Shown here: piece by piece, positions 1-10,146 of the stretch | Numbering within the stretch: the first letter of the stretch is position 1 | How the letters are laid out: each line of letters starts with the position of its first letter | DNA from: Muraenolepis orangiensis | Taxonomy: Eukaryota > Chordata > Actinopteri > Gadiformes > Muraenolepididae | Reading direction: 5' to 3' | DNA: 64,000 nt | NCBI GenBank assembly: GCA_027704905.1 | Contig: CM051006.1 | Coordinates: forward strand, 10,396,225-10,460,224 | Notes under the pieces: model-generated | The model's database searches: none | The model's input: only the letters and a program-made list of their open reading frames with translations | Told to the model about the DNA's origin: nothing | Program-made: the position numbers and the translations under genes

Positions 1-1382
1 GCCCGCTTCGACCAGAAACTGCGCTAAGCAGCTGACCGAGGTCCTTACTGACATTTTCAACATGTCACTAGCTCAGGCAGTTGTCCCAGCGTGCTTTAAA
101 ACCACCTCCATCGTGCCAGTGCCAAAACACTCCTCTGCAGCGAGCCTCAACAACTTCTGCCCCCGTTGCACTCACCCCATCATCATGAAGTGCTTCAAAG
201 GTTGGACCTGGCTCACCTCAAATCTGGCCTCTCACCCTCACTGGATAAACACCAATTTACCTACCGTGAGAACAGGAGCACGGAGGACGCCATCTCCTCA
301 GCGATTCACTCTGCTTTCTCCCATCTGGATGAGAGCAACACCCACGTGCTGTTCATCGACTTCAGCTTAGCATTCAACACCATCATCCCCTCCAAACTTA
401 TCCGCAATTGAATAAGCCCTTATGGAAACCGTCCATAAGCGTCCCCCAGGGCTGTGTGCTGAACCCTCTCCTCTACTTCCTCTTCACCCATGACTGCACT
501 CCTGTACATGGTACAAACACCATCATCAAGTTTGCAGCCGACTTAACGATGGTGGGCCTCATCAAGAACGACGAGGCAGCCTTCAGGGAGGAGGTCCAGC
601 ACCTGATGGCATGGTGCGCTGACAACAACCTGGCCCTAAACACCAAGAAGACCAAGGAGCTCATCGTCGGCTTCAGAAAGACCAGAGCTGGCGCACACGC
701 CCCCTTCCTCATCAACGGGGCGGAGGTCGAGGTCTCCAGCTTCAAATTCCTGGGGTCCACATCTCCGAGGACCTCTCTTTGTCCCTCAACACTGCCTCAC
801 TGGTAAAGAAGGCTCACCAGCGTCTCTTCTTCCTGAGGAGACTGAGGAAAGCCCACCTGTCCCCTCAGATTCTGGTGAACTTTTACCGGTGTGCCATCGA
901 AAGTATTTTCACCAACTGCATCACAGTGTGGTACGGCAACTGCACTGTTTCCGACCGGAAAGCGCTACAGAGGCTACTGGTTGGATTACCCCTCCCTGCA
1001 ATAAACACAAAAAATAATCAAAAACACCTCTCACCCCAACCATGGACTGTTTGCCCTCCTCCCCTCTGAGAGGCGCTATATAAACCTTTGTTCCAAGTCA
1101 AGCAGGCATAGGAACAGCTTCTTCCCCTCAGCTGTCATTTCTCTGAACTCTGTACCACGATGACACCCCCCCCGCCCTTTTAACTCTGTACCACAGCCCC
1201 CCCCCCCCCTCTGCTGCCCAACATACAAACTCTGAACCCTGCTGACAATACCCTTTCCCCATCAATGTCTTCAATGGCCTTGCACTGTATCATAACTCTC
1301 TACCTATAGTTGACATATTTATAGTTGACATATTTATTGTTTACATACCTGTATGAGTCATGTACATTTTTACTGTACTACC

Positions 1383-1428
<46 letters not shown>

Positions 1429-1600
1429 CGTCAACTGCTGATATAACTACACATCCCTGCTTACTACCTGCTGTATATACATTTGTATATATATTTTTTT
1501 GATACAACTGCATACCCCTGCTCACGACCTGTTTATACTTGTTTACTTACATTGTATATATAAATATATATACCTATAATTCTGCACTTATCTCATACCT
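1..1600 (+). pseudogene. L2/CR1-type LINE fragment: reverse transcriptase, C-terminus and 3' UTR
   Basis: This is a 5'-truncated non-LTR retrotransposon. Broken frames at 62-370, 166-411, 408-806 and 779-1069 read as successive blocks of one reverse transcriptase: a VPVPK block, the first catalytic region (FIDFSLAFNTI), a VPQGCVLNPLLY block, the FADD region, a thumb-type segment (RLFFLRRLRKAHLSPQ) and a C-terminal block (1040-1160) ending in a stop. The frame shifts near 190 and 790, and a short deletion near 405 removes the segment between the first catalytic block and PQGC. The FADD active site reads FAADL, so the enzyme is dead. 1160-1600 is AT-rich 3' UTR. Being LINE-derived is clear; the exact clade is inferred from residue patterns. 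Confidence 0.85.
1384..1426. repeat. (TA)n microsatellite
   Basis: Uninterrupted TA dinucleotides lie inside the LINE 3' UTR. Confidence 0.95.
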
Positions 1601-1602
1601 AC

Positions 1603-2133
1603 TGAGGAGATCTGTAGGACCAGATGTCGGAAGAAGGCCATGTTCATCATAAAGGACTGCAACCACCCTGGGCTCCATCTCTTCTCCCCCCCTACCGTCT
1701 GGTCGCAAGTTGCGCAGCATCCGTACATAAGTACTACCAGGTTTAAGGATACTAACTGAACTGCTAGGAGTGCTGCCACTTTCACTTTCATAACATTGTC
1801 ATTAACATTACACTATCATAACATGTCATTAGCATAACTCTTACATACTTTGCTGGACTTTCTGGACTCATTACAGCTACTGCATTGTACTGCACTGTAT
1901 TCATGATGCTGCTGCACTACTGCACTTTAAATGCTTTTAAATCTTGTTGCACATTCAACAGATGTTCATACCACCTATCAGTCACTTTGCTGTCCTTTTT
2001 TTGTTCATTTTTATTATTATTTTTATGGTATTGTTTTTTGAGATGTTTACTGCGGGAAGGAATGGGAAGCAAGCATTCCAATGTACTTGTTACAAATGGC
2101 AAATCAATATCTTGTATCTTGTATCTTGTAGGA
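1603..2133 (+). mobile_element. LINE 3' end (second subfamily)
   Basis: A separate LINE copy begins in the reverse transcriptase C-terminus (EEICRTRCRKKA, then IIKDCNHPG) and runs through the 3' UTR to a short TTGTATC tandem tail near 2115-2133. The same 3' sequence recurs at 3740-4400, 9735-10146, 16612-18650 and 58465-58880, so this is a local multi-copy family. Stops interrupt the coding part. Confidence 0.85.
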
Positions 2134-2429
2134 ACGCTCTATGGACACTGGGGGGACATTGGAAAGGAGAACCTTAACATATGGTCTGTCCTGCCCAGTC
2201 ATCTGACTCACTTTACTGTTGCCGCTACTATATAACTGCATCCAATTGTCAAGTTTATCAGCTTCGATCATCGAGTTCTGATAAGGCGAACGCTTAAACC
2301 AGGTGGGTTTAGTCTCTTGTAAACTCTTAATAATAAAAGGTGAGTTTTCCACCGCAGGCTGAAAACTCACAGGAAACACTACCCGGATCCTTCCACTTAG
2401 TGTGTTACTTTTGTTACTTTTGTTGAAGG

Positions 2430-2495
2430 CACTATTGTAAGACGCTTTAGATAAAAGCGTCTGCTAGAGAACGTTAATGTAATGTAATGTAATAA
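2430..2495 (+). repeat. teleost L2-like 3' tail
   Basis: The sequence has the form TGTAAG-CGCTTT-GATAAAAGCGTCTGCTA followed by TAATG repeats. This tail is shared by fish L2 LINEs and the SINEs that use them; related tails occur at 2750, 22140, 57320 and 62720. The preceding 2134-2430 has no recognised content apart from a short hairpin (GTGAGTTTTC...GAAAACTCAC) at 2341-2371. Confidence 0.65.
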
Positions 2496-2639
2496 TATTG
2501 ACTATCTGCACAGCAGAACAAATATTCATTTTGTGTCTTGATGTACCACTAGTTTTAATAGTTTCTATCGTTAGAAGCCTTTAGAATAGAAGAAGAATCT
2601 TTATGAACAGTATAATGTTTTGTATAGTCAGTAACATAT

Positions 2640-2790
2640 TTAGGATAGTCTAGTGGCTATGGTGTTATACTGGCTGCTTTAAGGTACAGGGATTCAATCC
2701 CCCTAATGTCTGCAGCCATCCTGCAGCCTCCTTAGTGGACCTAAATTCACTCTAAGTGGCTTTGGACAAGAGCATCTGCTAAATGACACC
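2640..2790 (+). mobile_element. tRNA-derived SINE
   Basis: The head has an A-box-like stretch (TAGTCTAGTGGC) and a B-box-like GGGATTCAATCCCC about 45 bases later, followed by a short body and the L2-like tail (AAGTGGCTTTGGACAAG...CATCTGCTAAATG). It resembles the copy at 23345. It is a SINE, not a functional tRNA gene, because no cloverleaf closes. Confidence 0.7.
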
Positions 2791-2958
2791 ATTGGTCTTT
2801 GTCCAATCAGAGGAGAGGAGAGGAGCTGACTCATCCTGATGGGTTTGTGGTTTCCTGTCCACACGGTAACTCCAGAGGATGAGGTTTCCCTGGGCTCAGG
2901 GCTCCGTGGGATCCAGGGCTGACACAGTGCTTTACACTGGGCAGTGAGGTAGGGGAAC

Positions 2959-3367
<409 letters not shown>

Positions 3368-3739
3368 CCTCGTCTATTGGTTAGGGTGTATGCATGATTG
3401 TATTTCATTAAAAAATAGATTGGTGTGTTATTATATGTATTACATTCTGGACGTGATAAGTTCTGCCTTCGAGAAACGGTCTGGAATACTTTATACTTCA
3501 TACTATAATAATAATATTTATAATTCATTATAACCAAGATATATACTTAACATGAAACGCCCTACGTGGACTTTAATAAAAACCATAGGAAGGCCAATTC
3601 CTGCTGTCCACTGTTTATAAAAATCTGATTGACATTTCTCCAGTACAATCACAGATAAGCCAGGGGTTGAATTTTGCTGTTGTGATGGCAAATGTTATCA
3701 GGAATTAAACCTGATAGTGTCTGGAAAAGATACAATATA

Positions 3740-4400
3740 TTTCTATTGGCCATTTGTAACAAGTACATTGGAATGCTTACTTCCCATTCCCTCCTGCGGT
3801 ATACATCTCCAAAACAATACAATAAAAATAATATATATAATAAAAATAAACAAAAATAGAGCAGTAAAGTGACTGTTAAATGATATGTACATTTGTTGAA
3901 TGTACATGTTTTTTTTTATATATCTATAAAAGCATTTTAAAGTGCCAGTAGTGCAGCAGCATCTTGAATACAGTGCAGTACAGTGCAGCAACTGTGATGA
4001 GTCCAGCAAAGTATGATAGTGTAATGTTAATGACTATGTTATGAAAGTGAAAGTGGCCGCACTCCCAGCAGTTCAGTAGGCGCACTGCCTGTGGATAAAA
4101 ACTATCCTTAAACCTGGTAGTCCTTGTACTGATGCTGCGCAACCGGCGACCAGACAGTCCTTTATGATGGACATGGCCTTCTTCCGACATCTGGTCCTAC
4201 AGATCTCCTCAAGTGCACACCCGATGATCTTCTGTGTCGTCCTCACGACCCTCTGGATGGCTTTCGTGGTGTTGCCGTACCACACAGTGACGCCACTCGT
4301 CAGGACGCTGTCTACGGTGCCACGGTAGAAGTTCACTAGCCACCTTTGGCCTATTCTGCTTTTTCTGAGCAGAGCATAGATGTAGCAGCAATGTAGCAGC
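3740..4400 (-). mobile_element. LINE 3' end, minus strand
   Basis: Read on the minus strand, this gives a reverse transcriptase thumb/C-terminus (NFYRGTVDSVLTSGVTVWYGN), then EEICRTRCRKKA, then FKDSFYPQAVRLLNC and the AT-rich 3' UTR ending near 3743. It is the same family as 1603-2133. It is 5'-truncated near 4400 and has frameshifts around 4210-4330. Confidence 0.88.
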
Positions 4401-4529
4401 CTTTTTTCTGTGAAGCTGTGATTAAAGGCATGCTACGGCATTAAGGAACAGGAGCACATGCCCAGTCCATAGCTGGCCATAGTATATTAATGCTCATTTT
4501 TTGTCTGTTTTGCAGTAACGGCTGCTGAA

Positions 4530-4551
4530 CGTGTGTGTGTGTGTTGTGTGT

Positions 4552-4587
<36 letters not shown>

Positions 4588-4598
4588 GTGTGTGTTGT

Positions 4599-4637
<39 letters not shown>

Positions 4638-4819
4638 TGTTTATCTAAGCCTAATTAAGAGGGTTTGTCGTTTTTTAATTTCCCTGGATACCACTCTGCA
4701 AATGGTCAGCATTAAAATGTCAAATAAACTCTGCTGTTTAGTAGTCATTATAGCCCCCCCTTCCTTCCCCCCCCTCTCTCCTTTCCATACAGTATGCATG
4801 TTTAATGGTGTGTGTGTGT

Positions 4820-4856
<37 letters not shown>

Positions 4857-5005
4857 CTGTGTGTGTGGATCCACCCGTTTTTGCATGTATGCATATCTGT
4901 GTGCATGTGTGTATGTGGTGTGTGTGTCTATATCTATATGTATATCTATATGTATACCTATATGCTTATCTTTATATATACATATATATATTTATATATA
5001 TATAC
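4530..5005. repeat. (GT)n and TATATC-type microsatellites
   Basis: GT arrays at 4530-4628 and 4810-4853 are followed by a degenerate TATATC/TATATG array at 4925-5005. The spacer 4629-4809 shows nothing recognisable. Confidence 0.95.
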
Positions 5006-5219
5006 AGTATTCATACAATTGTGACAAGCGTCTGTGAGTGAATTGTTTTTTGAAAGATTTTTCCCTGAGGCTGTCAGGGGGTGTCAAGTGTCAATCAAGA
5101 GCCTGGCATCGCATCAAATACACAGAAGGGGAAGTTTTGATCAATCTCAATCCTGGAAGCACTTTTCAAAGAGTTTTAATTGACCTGAATTGACCTGATT
5201 ACCTGATTACCCATTCTTA

Positions 5220-5844
5220 GTGTGTGTCTCTCTCTTTCTCACTCTCTCTTTCTCCTCTCTCCCCCTTTCTCTCTCAGTGTCCTCTGTTCTCCTCTTAGAC
5301 ACTCAGACATGTCTGTCTGGCTCACATTTAGTGTGTCCTCCTCTCCATCGCTCTTCTCCTCCGTCGCTGCAACCCACTTACCCCCAGCTCTCCTCCTGGG
5401 CCTCTTCATCTATGTGTCACTCACACACACACACACACACACACACACCTTATAACACACATACATGCAAATAATTAAACCTGGTTGGGAAAAAAACTAA
5501 AAACAGCGTGTGTTGCCATGGCGAGAGACGAGGCATTTTCTTTAATGAAAAAATAGGAAGTCAGTCAATTCTGAGTAGACCAGGAGAGGCGATAGGAGGG
5601 GAAAGGAGAGAGAATAGGAGACGAGACGAGGAGATGAGAGAGGCTAGAAGAGGGGGACTTGAGAGAGAGAAGATGAGAGAGGAGGATAGAGGAGGAGAGG
5701 TGAGGAGACGAGGAACATACACATCTGCACACGGCAGATAAACACAGGGGTGAAGGAGAAGTGGTGAGACAGGTGGCTAGGAGGGAGTGAGATACAGAGA
5801 GAGAGAGAGAGAGAGAGAGACCAAGAGAGAGAGAGAGACCATGA

Positions 5845-5936
<92 letters not shown>

Positions 5937-5940
5937 AAGA
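5220..5940. repeat. CT-rich, CA and GA low-complexity tract
   Basis: CT-rich sequence spans 5226-5290, (CA)n 5419-5448, purine-rich GAGAGG sequence 5580-5720 and nearly pure (GA)n 5795-5934. Long open frames here on both strands are artefacts of the dinucleotide repeats. Confidence 0.9.
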
Positions 5941-6093
5941 CAAAGTGAGTGCAAGAGAGAGAAAAGTAGAGAGAGTGTGTGTTTAAAGAAGAAAACTGAT
6001 CTGAAGGATCTGGAACACCAGGCCAAACACCTTACCTCTAATCCCAGAGCCCATTCATAGATCTATACTCTAAAGTCCAGACAAACCTTCAGA

Positions 6094-6121
6094 CACTTTT
6101 AACCCGAGCGGGTTAAAAGTG
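6094..6121. repeat. 13-bp-stem palindrome
   Basis: CACTTTTAACCCG is followed by AG and then its exact reverse complement. It lies 145 bp upstream of the LTR element. Function is unknown. Confidence 0.85.
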
Positions 6122-6442
6122 CAGACATCAGAACACAAGTTAGTGGTTAGGGTTGGTTTTTGTGTGTTTCGTCTTGTGCATAAGAGTTGAAGAGCGGAAC
6201 AACTGACACACACATATACATATATCAACTCAGATATAATGTGAATGCAACATAAAGTCTAGTCCATGTCACGGTTACGGTGGTTGGCAGGGGGCGTGGC
6301 CTAGCCACGTGCGCTGGTGGCGCACACACTCCTGTCAACAATTACGTTGGTTGGCAGGGGGCGTGGTCTAGCCACGTGCGCTGGTCACACACACACACAC
6401 CTGGACTCAATTTCCCCCGTGTCATTTGTTGATCACCTCACC

Positions 6443-6450
6443 TATATATA
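6443..6450 (+). promoter_or_regulatory. LTR TATA box
   Basis: TATATATA lies 31 bp upstream of GTGAGGTCGTT, which is the segment complementary to the primer-binding site and therefore the likely transcript 5' end. The same box recurs in the 3' LTR near 9040. Confidence 0.7.
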
Positions 6451-6473
6451 CGTTGCCTTTCCTTTACCCCAGT

Positions 6474-6484
6474 GTGAGGTCGTT
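6474..6484 (+). promoter_or_regulatory. predicted transcript 5' end / self-primer
   Basis: GTGAGGTCGTT is the exact reverse complement of 6630-6640, just inside the 5' LTR. In Tf1/sushi elements the first 11 or so bases of the RNA fold back and prime minus-strand synthesis, and the length, position and spacing from the TATA box all fit. This is an inference from sequence. Confidence 0.7.
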
Positions 6485-6551
6485 ACTTACTCTGCGTTCA
6501 CGTAGTCCTCCCCATGCACCCTTGTGTTTTGTGTGTGCTTGTTTATTTGGT

Positions 6552-6557
6552 AATAAA
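6552..6557 (+). terminator. LTR polyadenylation signal
   Basis: AATAAA lies downstream of the predicted start within the LTR. The copy in the 3' LTR would end the transcript. Confidence 0.6.
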
Positions 6558-6629
6558 GCCGTTCGTATCACTCTCCACTTGTCGGCGTCTGCGTTCGGGG
6601 TCCAACCCACTCCCTCTCACTCGTGACAG

Positions 6630-6640
6630 AACGACCTCAC
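6630..6640 (+). promoter_or_regulatory. primer-binding site, self-priming type
   Basis: AACGACCTCAC starts two bases after the end of the 5' LTR. It lacks the TGG start of ordinary tRNA-primed sites and pairs perfectly over 11 bases with 6474-6484 of the same transcript. Confidence 0.72.
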
Positions 6641-6644
6641 CACT

Positions 6645-8852
6645 ATGGACCCCGGCGACCTCGACGAGTGGCGCCAAATATGCCGGGTGATGCGGGACGA
6701 CCGGGATGCTTGCCTGGACCCCGGCCTTCTCGAGCGTGCGAAGCGCGGGCTCGATGCTCAGATGGTCGGGTTCAGAGCACAGATCCAGGCGCTGCGGGAG
6801 CAGGAGGAAGCGTGGGAGGCCCGGTTGGCCAACATGGGCCCCGCTGTCCGTGACCAGTGTCAGCTCGTTGTTGAGTCCCTGATCGCCAGTCACGGACAGG
6901 CGGGTCGGAAAATGCAGACGACGTTGGTCCAGTGCGGGAACATGGCAGCCTTCATTGCTTCCCTCATCGGAAGGACCTCTGACGTCACGCTTCTCCCCCG
7001 TCTGATCGCTCCGCACCCGGCTGACGACGCCGCTCCGCACCCGGCTGACGACGCCGCTCCGCACCCGGCGGACGACGCCGCTCCGCACCCGGCGGACGAC
7101 GTCGCTCCGCACCCGGCGGACGGCGTCGCTCCGCACCCGGCTGACGGCGCCGCTCCGCACCCGGCTGACGGCGCCGCTCCGCACCCGGCTGACGGCGCCG
7201 CTCCGCACCCGGCTGACGGCGCCGCTCCGCACCCGGCTGACGACGTCGCTCCGCGCCCGGCTGACGACGTCGCTCCGCGCCCGGCTGACGACGCCGCTCC
7301 GCGCCCGGCGGACGACGTCGCTCCGCACCCGGCGGACGACGTCGCTCCGCACCCGGCTGACGGCGCCGCTCCGCACCCGGCTGACGGCGCCGCTCCGCAC
7401 CCGGCTGACGGCGCCGCTCCGCATCCGGCTGACGACGTCGCTCCGCGCCCGGCTGACGACGTCGCTCCGCGCCCGGCTGACGACGCCGCTCCGCGCCCGG
7501 CTGACGACGCCGCTCCGCGCCCGGCTGACGACGTCGCTCCGCGCCCGGCTGACGACGTCGCTCCGCGCCCGGCTGACGACGTCGCTCCGCGCCCGGCTGA
7601 CGGCGTCGCTCCGCGCCCGCCGCCCGACGACGTCACGCAGCCCCCGTCTGCTGACGCCGCGCCGTACCCGCCCGACGACGTCACGCAGCCCCCGTCTGCT
7701 GACGCCGCGCCGTATCCGCCCGACGACGTCACGCAGCCTCCGTCTGCTGACGCCGCGCCGGATCCGCCCGACGACGTCACGCAGCCCCCGTCTGCTGACG
7801 CCGCGCCGTACCCGCCCGACAACGTCACGCAGCCTCCGTCTGCTGACGCCGCGCCGGATCCGCCCGACGACGTCACGCAGCCCCCGTCTGCTGACGCCGC
7901 GCCGTACCCGCCCGACGACGTCACGCAGCCCCCGTCTGCTGACGCCGCGCCGTACCCGCCCGACGATGTCACGCAACCCCCGTCTGCTGACGCTGCGCCG
8001 GATCCGCCTGACGACGTCACGCAGCCCCCGTCTGCTGACGCCGCGCCGGACCCGCCCGACGACGTCACGCAGCCCCCGTCTGCTGACGCCGCGCCGGATC
8101 CGCCCGACGACGTCACGCAGCCCCCGTCTGCTGACGCCGCGCCGTATCCGCCCGACGACGTCACGCAGCCCCCGTCTGCTGACGCCGCGCTGGATCCGCC
8201 TGACGACGTCACGCAGCCCCCGTCTGCTGACGCCGCGCCGTTCCCGCCTGTCGACGTCACGCAACCCCCGTCTGCTGACGCCGCGCCGGATCCGCCCGAC
8301 GACGTCACGCAGCCCCCGTCTGCTGACGCCGCGCCGGATCCGCCCGACGACGTCACGCAGCCCCCGTCTGCTGATGCCGCGCCGGATCCGCCCGACGACG
8401 TCACGCAGCCCCCGTCTGCTGACGCCGCGCCGTACCCGCCCGACGACGTCACGCAGCCCCCGTCTGCTGACGCCGCGCCGTACCCGCCCGACGACGTCAC
8501 GCAGCCCCCGTCTGCGGACGCCACGCCGGATCCGCCCGACGACGTCACGCAGGTCCCGTCTGCTGACGCCGCGCCGTACCCGCCCGACGACGTCACGCAG
8601 CCCCCGTCTGCTGACGTCACGCAGCCCCCGTCTGCTGACGTCACGCAGCCCGCAGCCCCCCGTGGCTCTCTTCCCGGGCCCCACCCGCCCACCAAATCTC
8701 CTCCACCCCCCCGGATCATCGACTGGGACGCAGACGGTCCAGAGGGGCGGGGTTGGCCCCCGCGCTGCTACAGTCGGGATCTGTTATTTTCCCTCAACTG
8801 CCACCGGGAACACCCCTTCAAGCCGGGTTGGACGCCAGGAGGCGCCCGTTGA
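6645..8852 (+). CDS. Gag-like protein with two expanded proline/aspartate-rich repeat domains
   Basis: This 735-residue ORF is the only one in the LTR element. The ATG lies four bases after the primer site in a strong context (A at -3, G at +4). Residues 1-121 are non-repetitive; about 30-62 look like a charged amphipathic helix (AKRGLDAQMVGFRAQIQALR), and an MDP start is common in fish gypsy Gag proteins. Residues 122-321 are 25 eight-residue units of the form AP(H/R)PAD(D/G)(A/V). About 330-649 are 20 sixteen-residue units of the form VTQPPSADAAP(Y/D)PPDD. The C-terminus (about 670-735) is proline-rich then basic, ending FKPGWTPGGAR. I see no capsid major-homology region, zinc knuckle or enzyme motif. 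It may be a structural RNA-binding or assembly remnant; function is unproven. The stop overlaps the start of the polypurine tract. Confidence 0.75.
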   Translation: MDPGDLDEWRQICRVMRDDRDACLDPGLLERAKRGLDAQMVGFRAQIQALREQEEAWEARLANMGPAVRDQCQLVVESLIASHGQAGRKMQTTLVQCGNMAAFIASLIGRTSDVTLLPRLIAPHPADDAAPHPADDAAPHPADDAAPHPADDVAPHPADGVAPHPADGAAPHPADGAAPHPADGAAPHPADGAAPHPADDVAPRPADDVAPRPADDAAPRPADDVAPHPADDVAPHPADGAAPHPADGAAPHPADGAAPHPADDVAPRPADDVAPRPADDAAPRPADDAAPRPADDVAPRPADDVAPRPADDVAPRPADGVAPRPPPDDVTQPPSADAAPYPPDDVTQPPSADAAPYPPDDVTQPPSADAAPDPPDDVTQPPSADAAPYPPDNVTQPPSADAAPDPPDDVTQPPSADAAPYPPDDVTQPPSADAAPYPPDDVTQPPSADAAPDPPDDVTQPPSADAAPDPPDDVTQPPSADAAPDPPDDVTQPPSADAAPYPPDDVTQPPSADAALDPPDDVTQPPSADAAPFPPVDVTQPPSADAAPDPPDDVTQPPSADAAPDPPDDVTQPPSADAAPDPPDDVTQPPSADAAPYPPDDVTQPPSADAAPYPPDDVTQPPSADATPDPPDDVTQVPSADAAPYPPDDVTQPPSADVTQPPSADVTQPAAPRGSLPGPHPPTKSPPPPRIIDWDADGPEGRGWPPRCYSRDLLFSLNCHREHPFKPGWTPGGAR
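7008..7607 (+). repeat. 24-bp coding minisatellite (25 units)
   Basis: The unit is GCTCCGCACCCGGCTGACGA plus four bases, encoding eight residues. Variants (CAC/CGC, GAC/GGC, GCC/GTC) occur in higher-order blocks, which suggests expansion by segmental duplication. All units keep the reading frame. Confidence 0.93.
7632..8591 (+). repeat. 48-bp coding minisatellite (20 units)
   Basis: Each unit encodes 16 residues, with Tyr/Asp alternation (TAC/TAT versus GAT/GAC) at one position. Two 24-bp half units (VTQPPSAD) follow to about 8645. No unit breaks the frame. Because no stop occurs in most frames of the repeat, both strands show long spurious ORFs. Confidence 0.93.
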
Positions 8853-8863
8853 GGGGGGGGTAC
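8851..8863 (+). promoter_or_regulatory. polypurine tract
   Basis: GAGGGGGGGG then TAC directly precedes the 3' LTR and is the expected plus-strand primer. The coding stop TGA (8850-8852) shares its first bases. Confidence 0.8.
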
Positions 8864-9225
8864 TGTCACGGTTACGGTGGTTGGCAGGGGGCGTGGCCTA
8901 GCCACGTGCGCTGGTGGCGCACACACTCCTGTCAACAATTACGTTGGTTGGCAGGGGGCGTGGTCTAGCCACGTGCGCTGGTCACACACACACACACCTG
9001 GACTCAATTTCCCCCGTGTCATTTGTTGATCACCTCACCTATATATACGTTGCCTTTCCTTTACCCCAGTGTGAGGTCGTTACTTACTCTGCGTTCACGT
9101 AGTCCTCCCCATGCACCCTTGTGTTTTGTGTGTGCTTGTTTATTTGGTAATAAAGCCGTTCGTATCACTCTCCACTTGTCGGCGTCTGCGTTCGGGGTCC
9201 AACCCACTCCCTCTCACTCGTGACA
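8864..9225 (+). repeat. 3' LTR
   Basis: This is a 362-bp copy of 6267-6628 with the same TATA box, R segment and AATAAA. It is followed by the GTCCA target duplication. Confidence 0.95.
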
Positions 9226-9734
9226 GTCCAGGATTTTTCGTGACATAAATAGGATACGATTCGGATACAAATTCAATGTGGCAATGTGAGGAGACCATCC
9301 TGCAGCTTCATTGTCTGTTTTCTGTGGACTGTTTTTTGGTTTTGTTTGTTTGTGCAGCATTACTAGCATCTTTCACAACATGTTAAAAAAAATACATTTC
9401 TATACATTTCCATGACAACTCGGATGCTACCGCGTGACCCCACGCGTTATTTCGGTCGTATCCCCTTCGTCTGCTCATCCATCGGAAAACGTTATAAATT
9501 GTTTACCAGTTGTTCTGTTTTCAGGAATGTGGGAGTGTGAAAGCTTTGCCGTGGCCTCAATTACCGTGGGACCCACAGCTTCATCTTCCTCCCTGGATCC
9601 ACGGTAAGCGCTGGAGACGGCTGTGTGTCTTGTCTACCCCCCCCCCCCCCCCCTCTCATCAGTAATCAATCCACACTGCTACCGTACAGACCCCGTTCAA
9701 CCTACCTCACTCCAACAGTGACAGCAGTACAGTG

Positions 9735-10146
9735 CCTTCTGCAGTTCTTCAGCATCCGCACAAGGACTACTAGGTTCAAGGATCGTTTTTATCCACAGGC
9801 AGAGTGCCTACTGAACTGCTAGGAGTGCTGCTACTATCATATCATACCCATATTACATTACACTATCATATCATTGTCATTAACATCACACTATCATACT
9901 TTGCTGGACCTTCTGGACTCATTACAGTTACTGCACTGTAGTCATGATGCTGCTGCACTACTGGCCCTTTAAATGCTTTTTAATCTTTTTGCACAGTTCA
10001 AAACATGTAAATATCATCCATCAGTCACGTTGTTGTTATTTTTCTTATATGATTTAGTATTTTTATAGTATTGTTTTAGAAATGCATACTGCGGGAGGGA
10101 ATGGGGAGTAAGCATTCCATTGTACCTCTTACAAATGGCCAATAAT
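9735..10146 (+). mobile_element. LINE 3' end
   Basis: It reads TTRFKDRFYPQAECLLNC then the shared AT-rich 3' UTR ending at TTACAAATGGCCAATAA. Same family as 1603-2133, truncated to the last part of the C-terminus. A C-homopolymer lies just upstream at 9637-9652. Confidence 0.88.

Larger units (their letters stand above)
6267..6628 (+). repeat. 5' LTR
   Basis: This 362-bp LTR begins TGTCACGG and ends CTCGTGACA. U3 holds a tandem duplication of about 67 bp (GTTGGCAGGGGGCGTGG at about 6281 and again at about 6348). A TATA box at 6443-6450 is followed about 31 bp later by the predicted start near 6474. An AATAAA signal lies at 6552-6557, giving an R region of roughly 100 bp and a short U5. Its sequence matches 8864-9225 with no difference that I could find by eye. 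Confidence 0.95.
6262..9230 (+). mobile_element. complete non-autonomous Ty3/gypsy-like LTR retrotransposon, Tf1/sushi-type self-priming
   Basis: The element itself is 6267-9225. It is flanked by the 5-bp target duplication GTCCA at 6262-6266 and 9226-9230. Two 362-bp LTRs, identical by eye, bound a 2235-bp interior. The interior holds a primer-binding site complementary to the predicted transcript 5' end, one 735-codon ORF and a G-rich polypurine tract directly before the 3' LTR. There is no protease, reverse transcriptase, RNase H or integrase motif, so mobilisation would need enzymes from another element. LTR termini (TGTCAC...GTGACA), duplication length and PPT context fit the Ty3/gypsy families of fish; the self-priming layout is known from Tf1 and sushi elements. 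Identical LTRs imply a recent insertion. Confidence 0.93.

Noticed and set aside
2640..2790. Possible tRNA gene here and at 23345, 50430 and 59243
   Set aside because: A- and B-box-like motifs are present, but no acceptor stem or cloverleaf forms and L2-like tails or SINE bodies follow. They are SINE heads.
6543..8719. Minus-strand open frames of 713 and 609 codons opposite the Gag-like ORF, and a 311-codon plus-strand frame at 7966-8901
   Set aside because: They exist because the 24- and 48-bp units are multiples of three and GC-rich, so stops are absent in several frames. They lack the PBS-adjacent start and any non-repeat conserved part.
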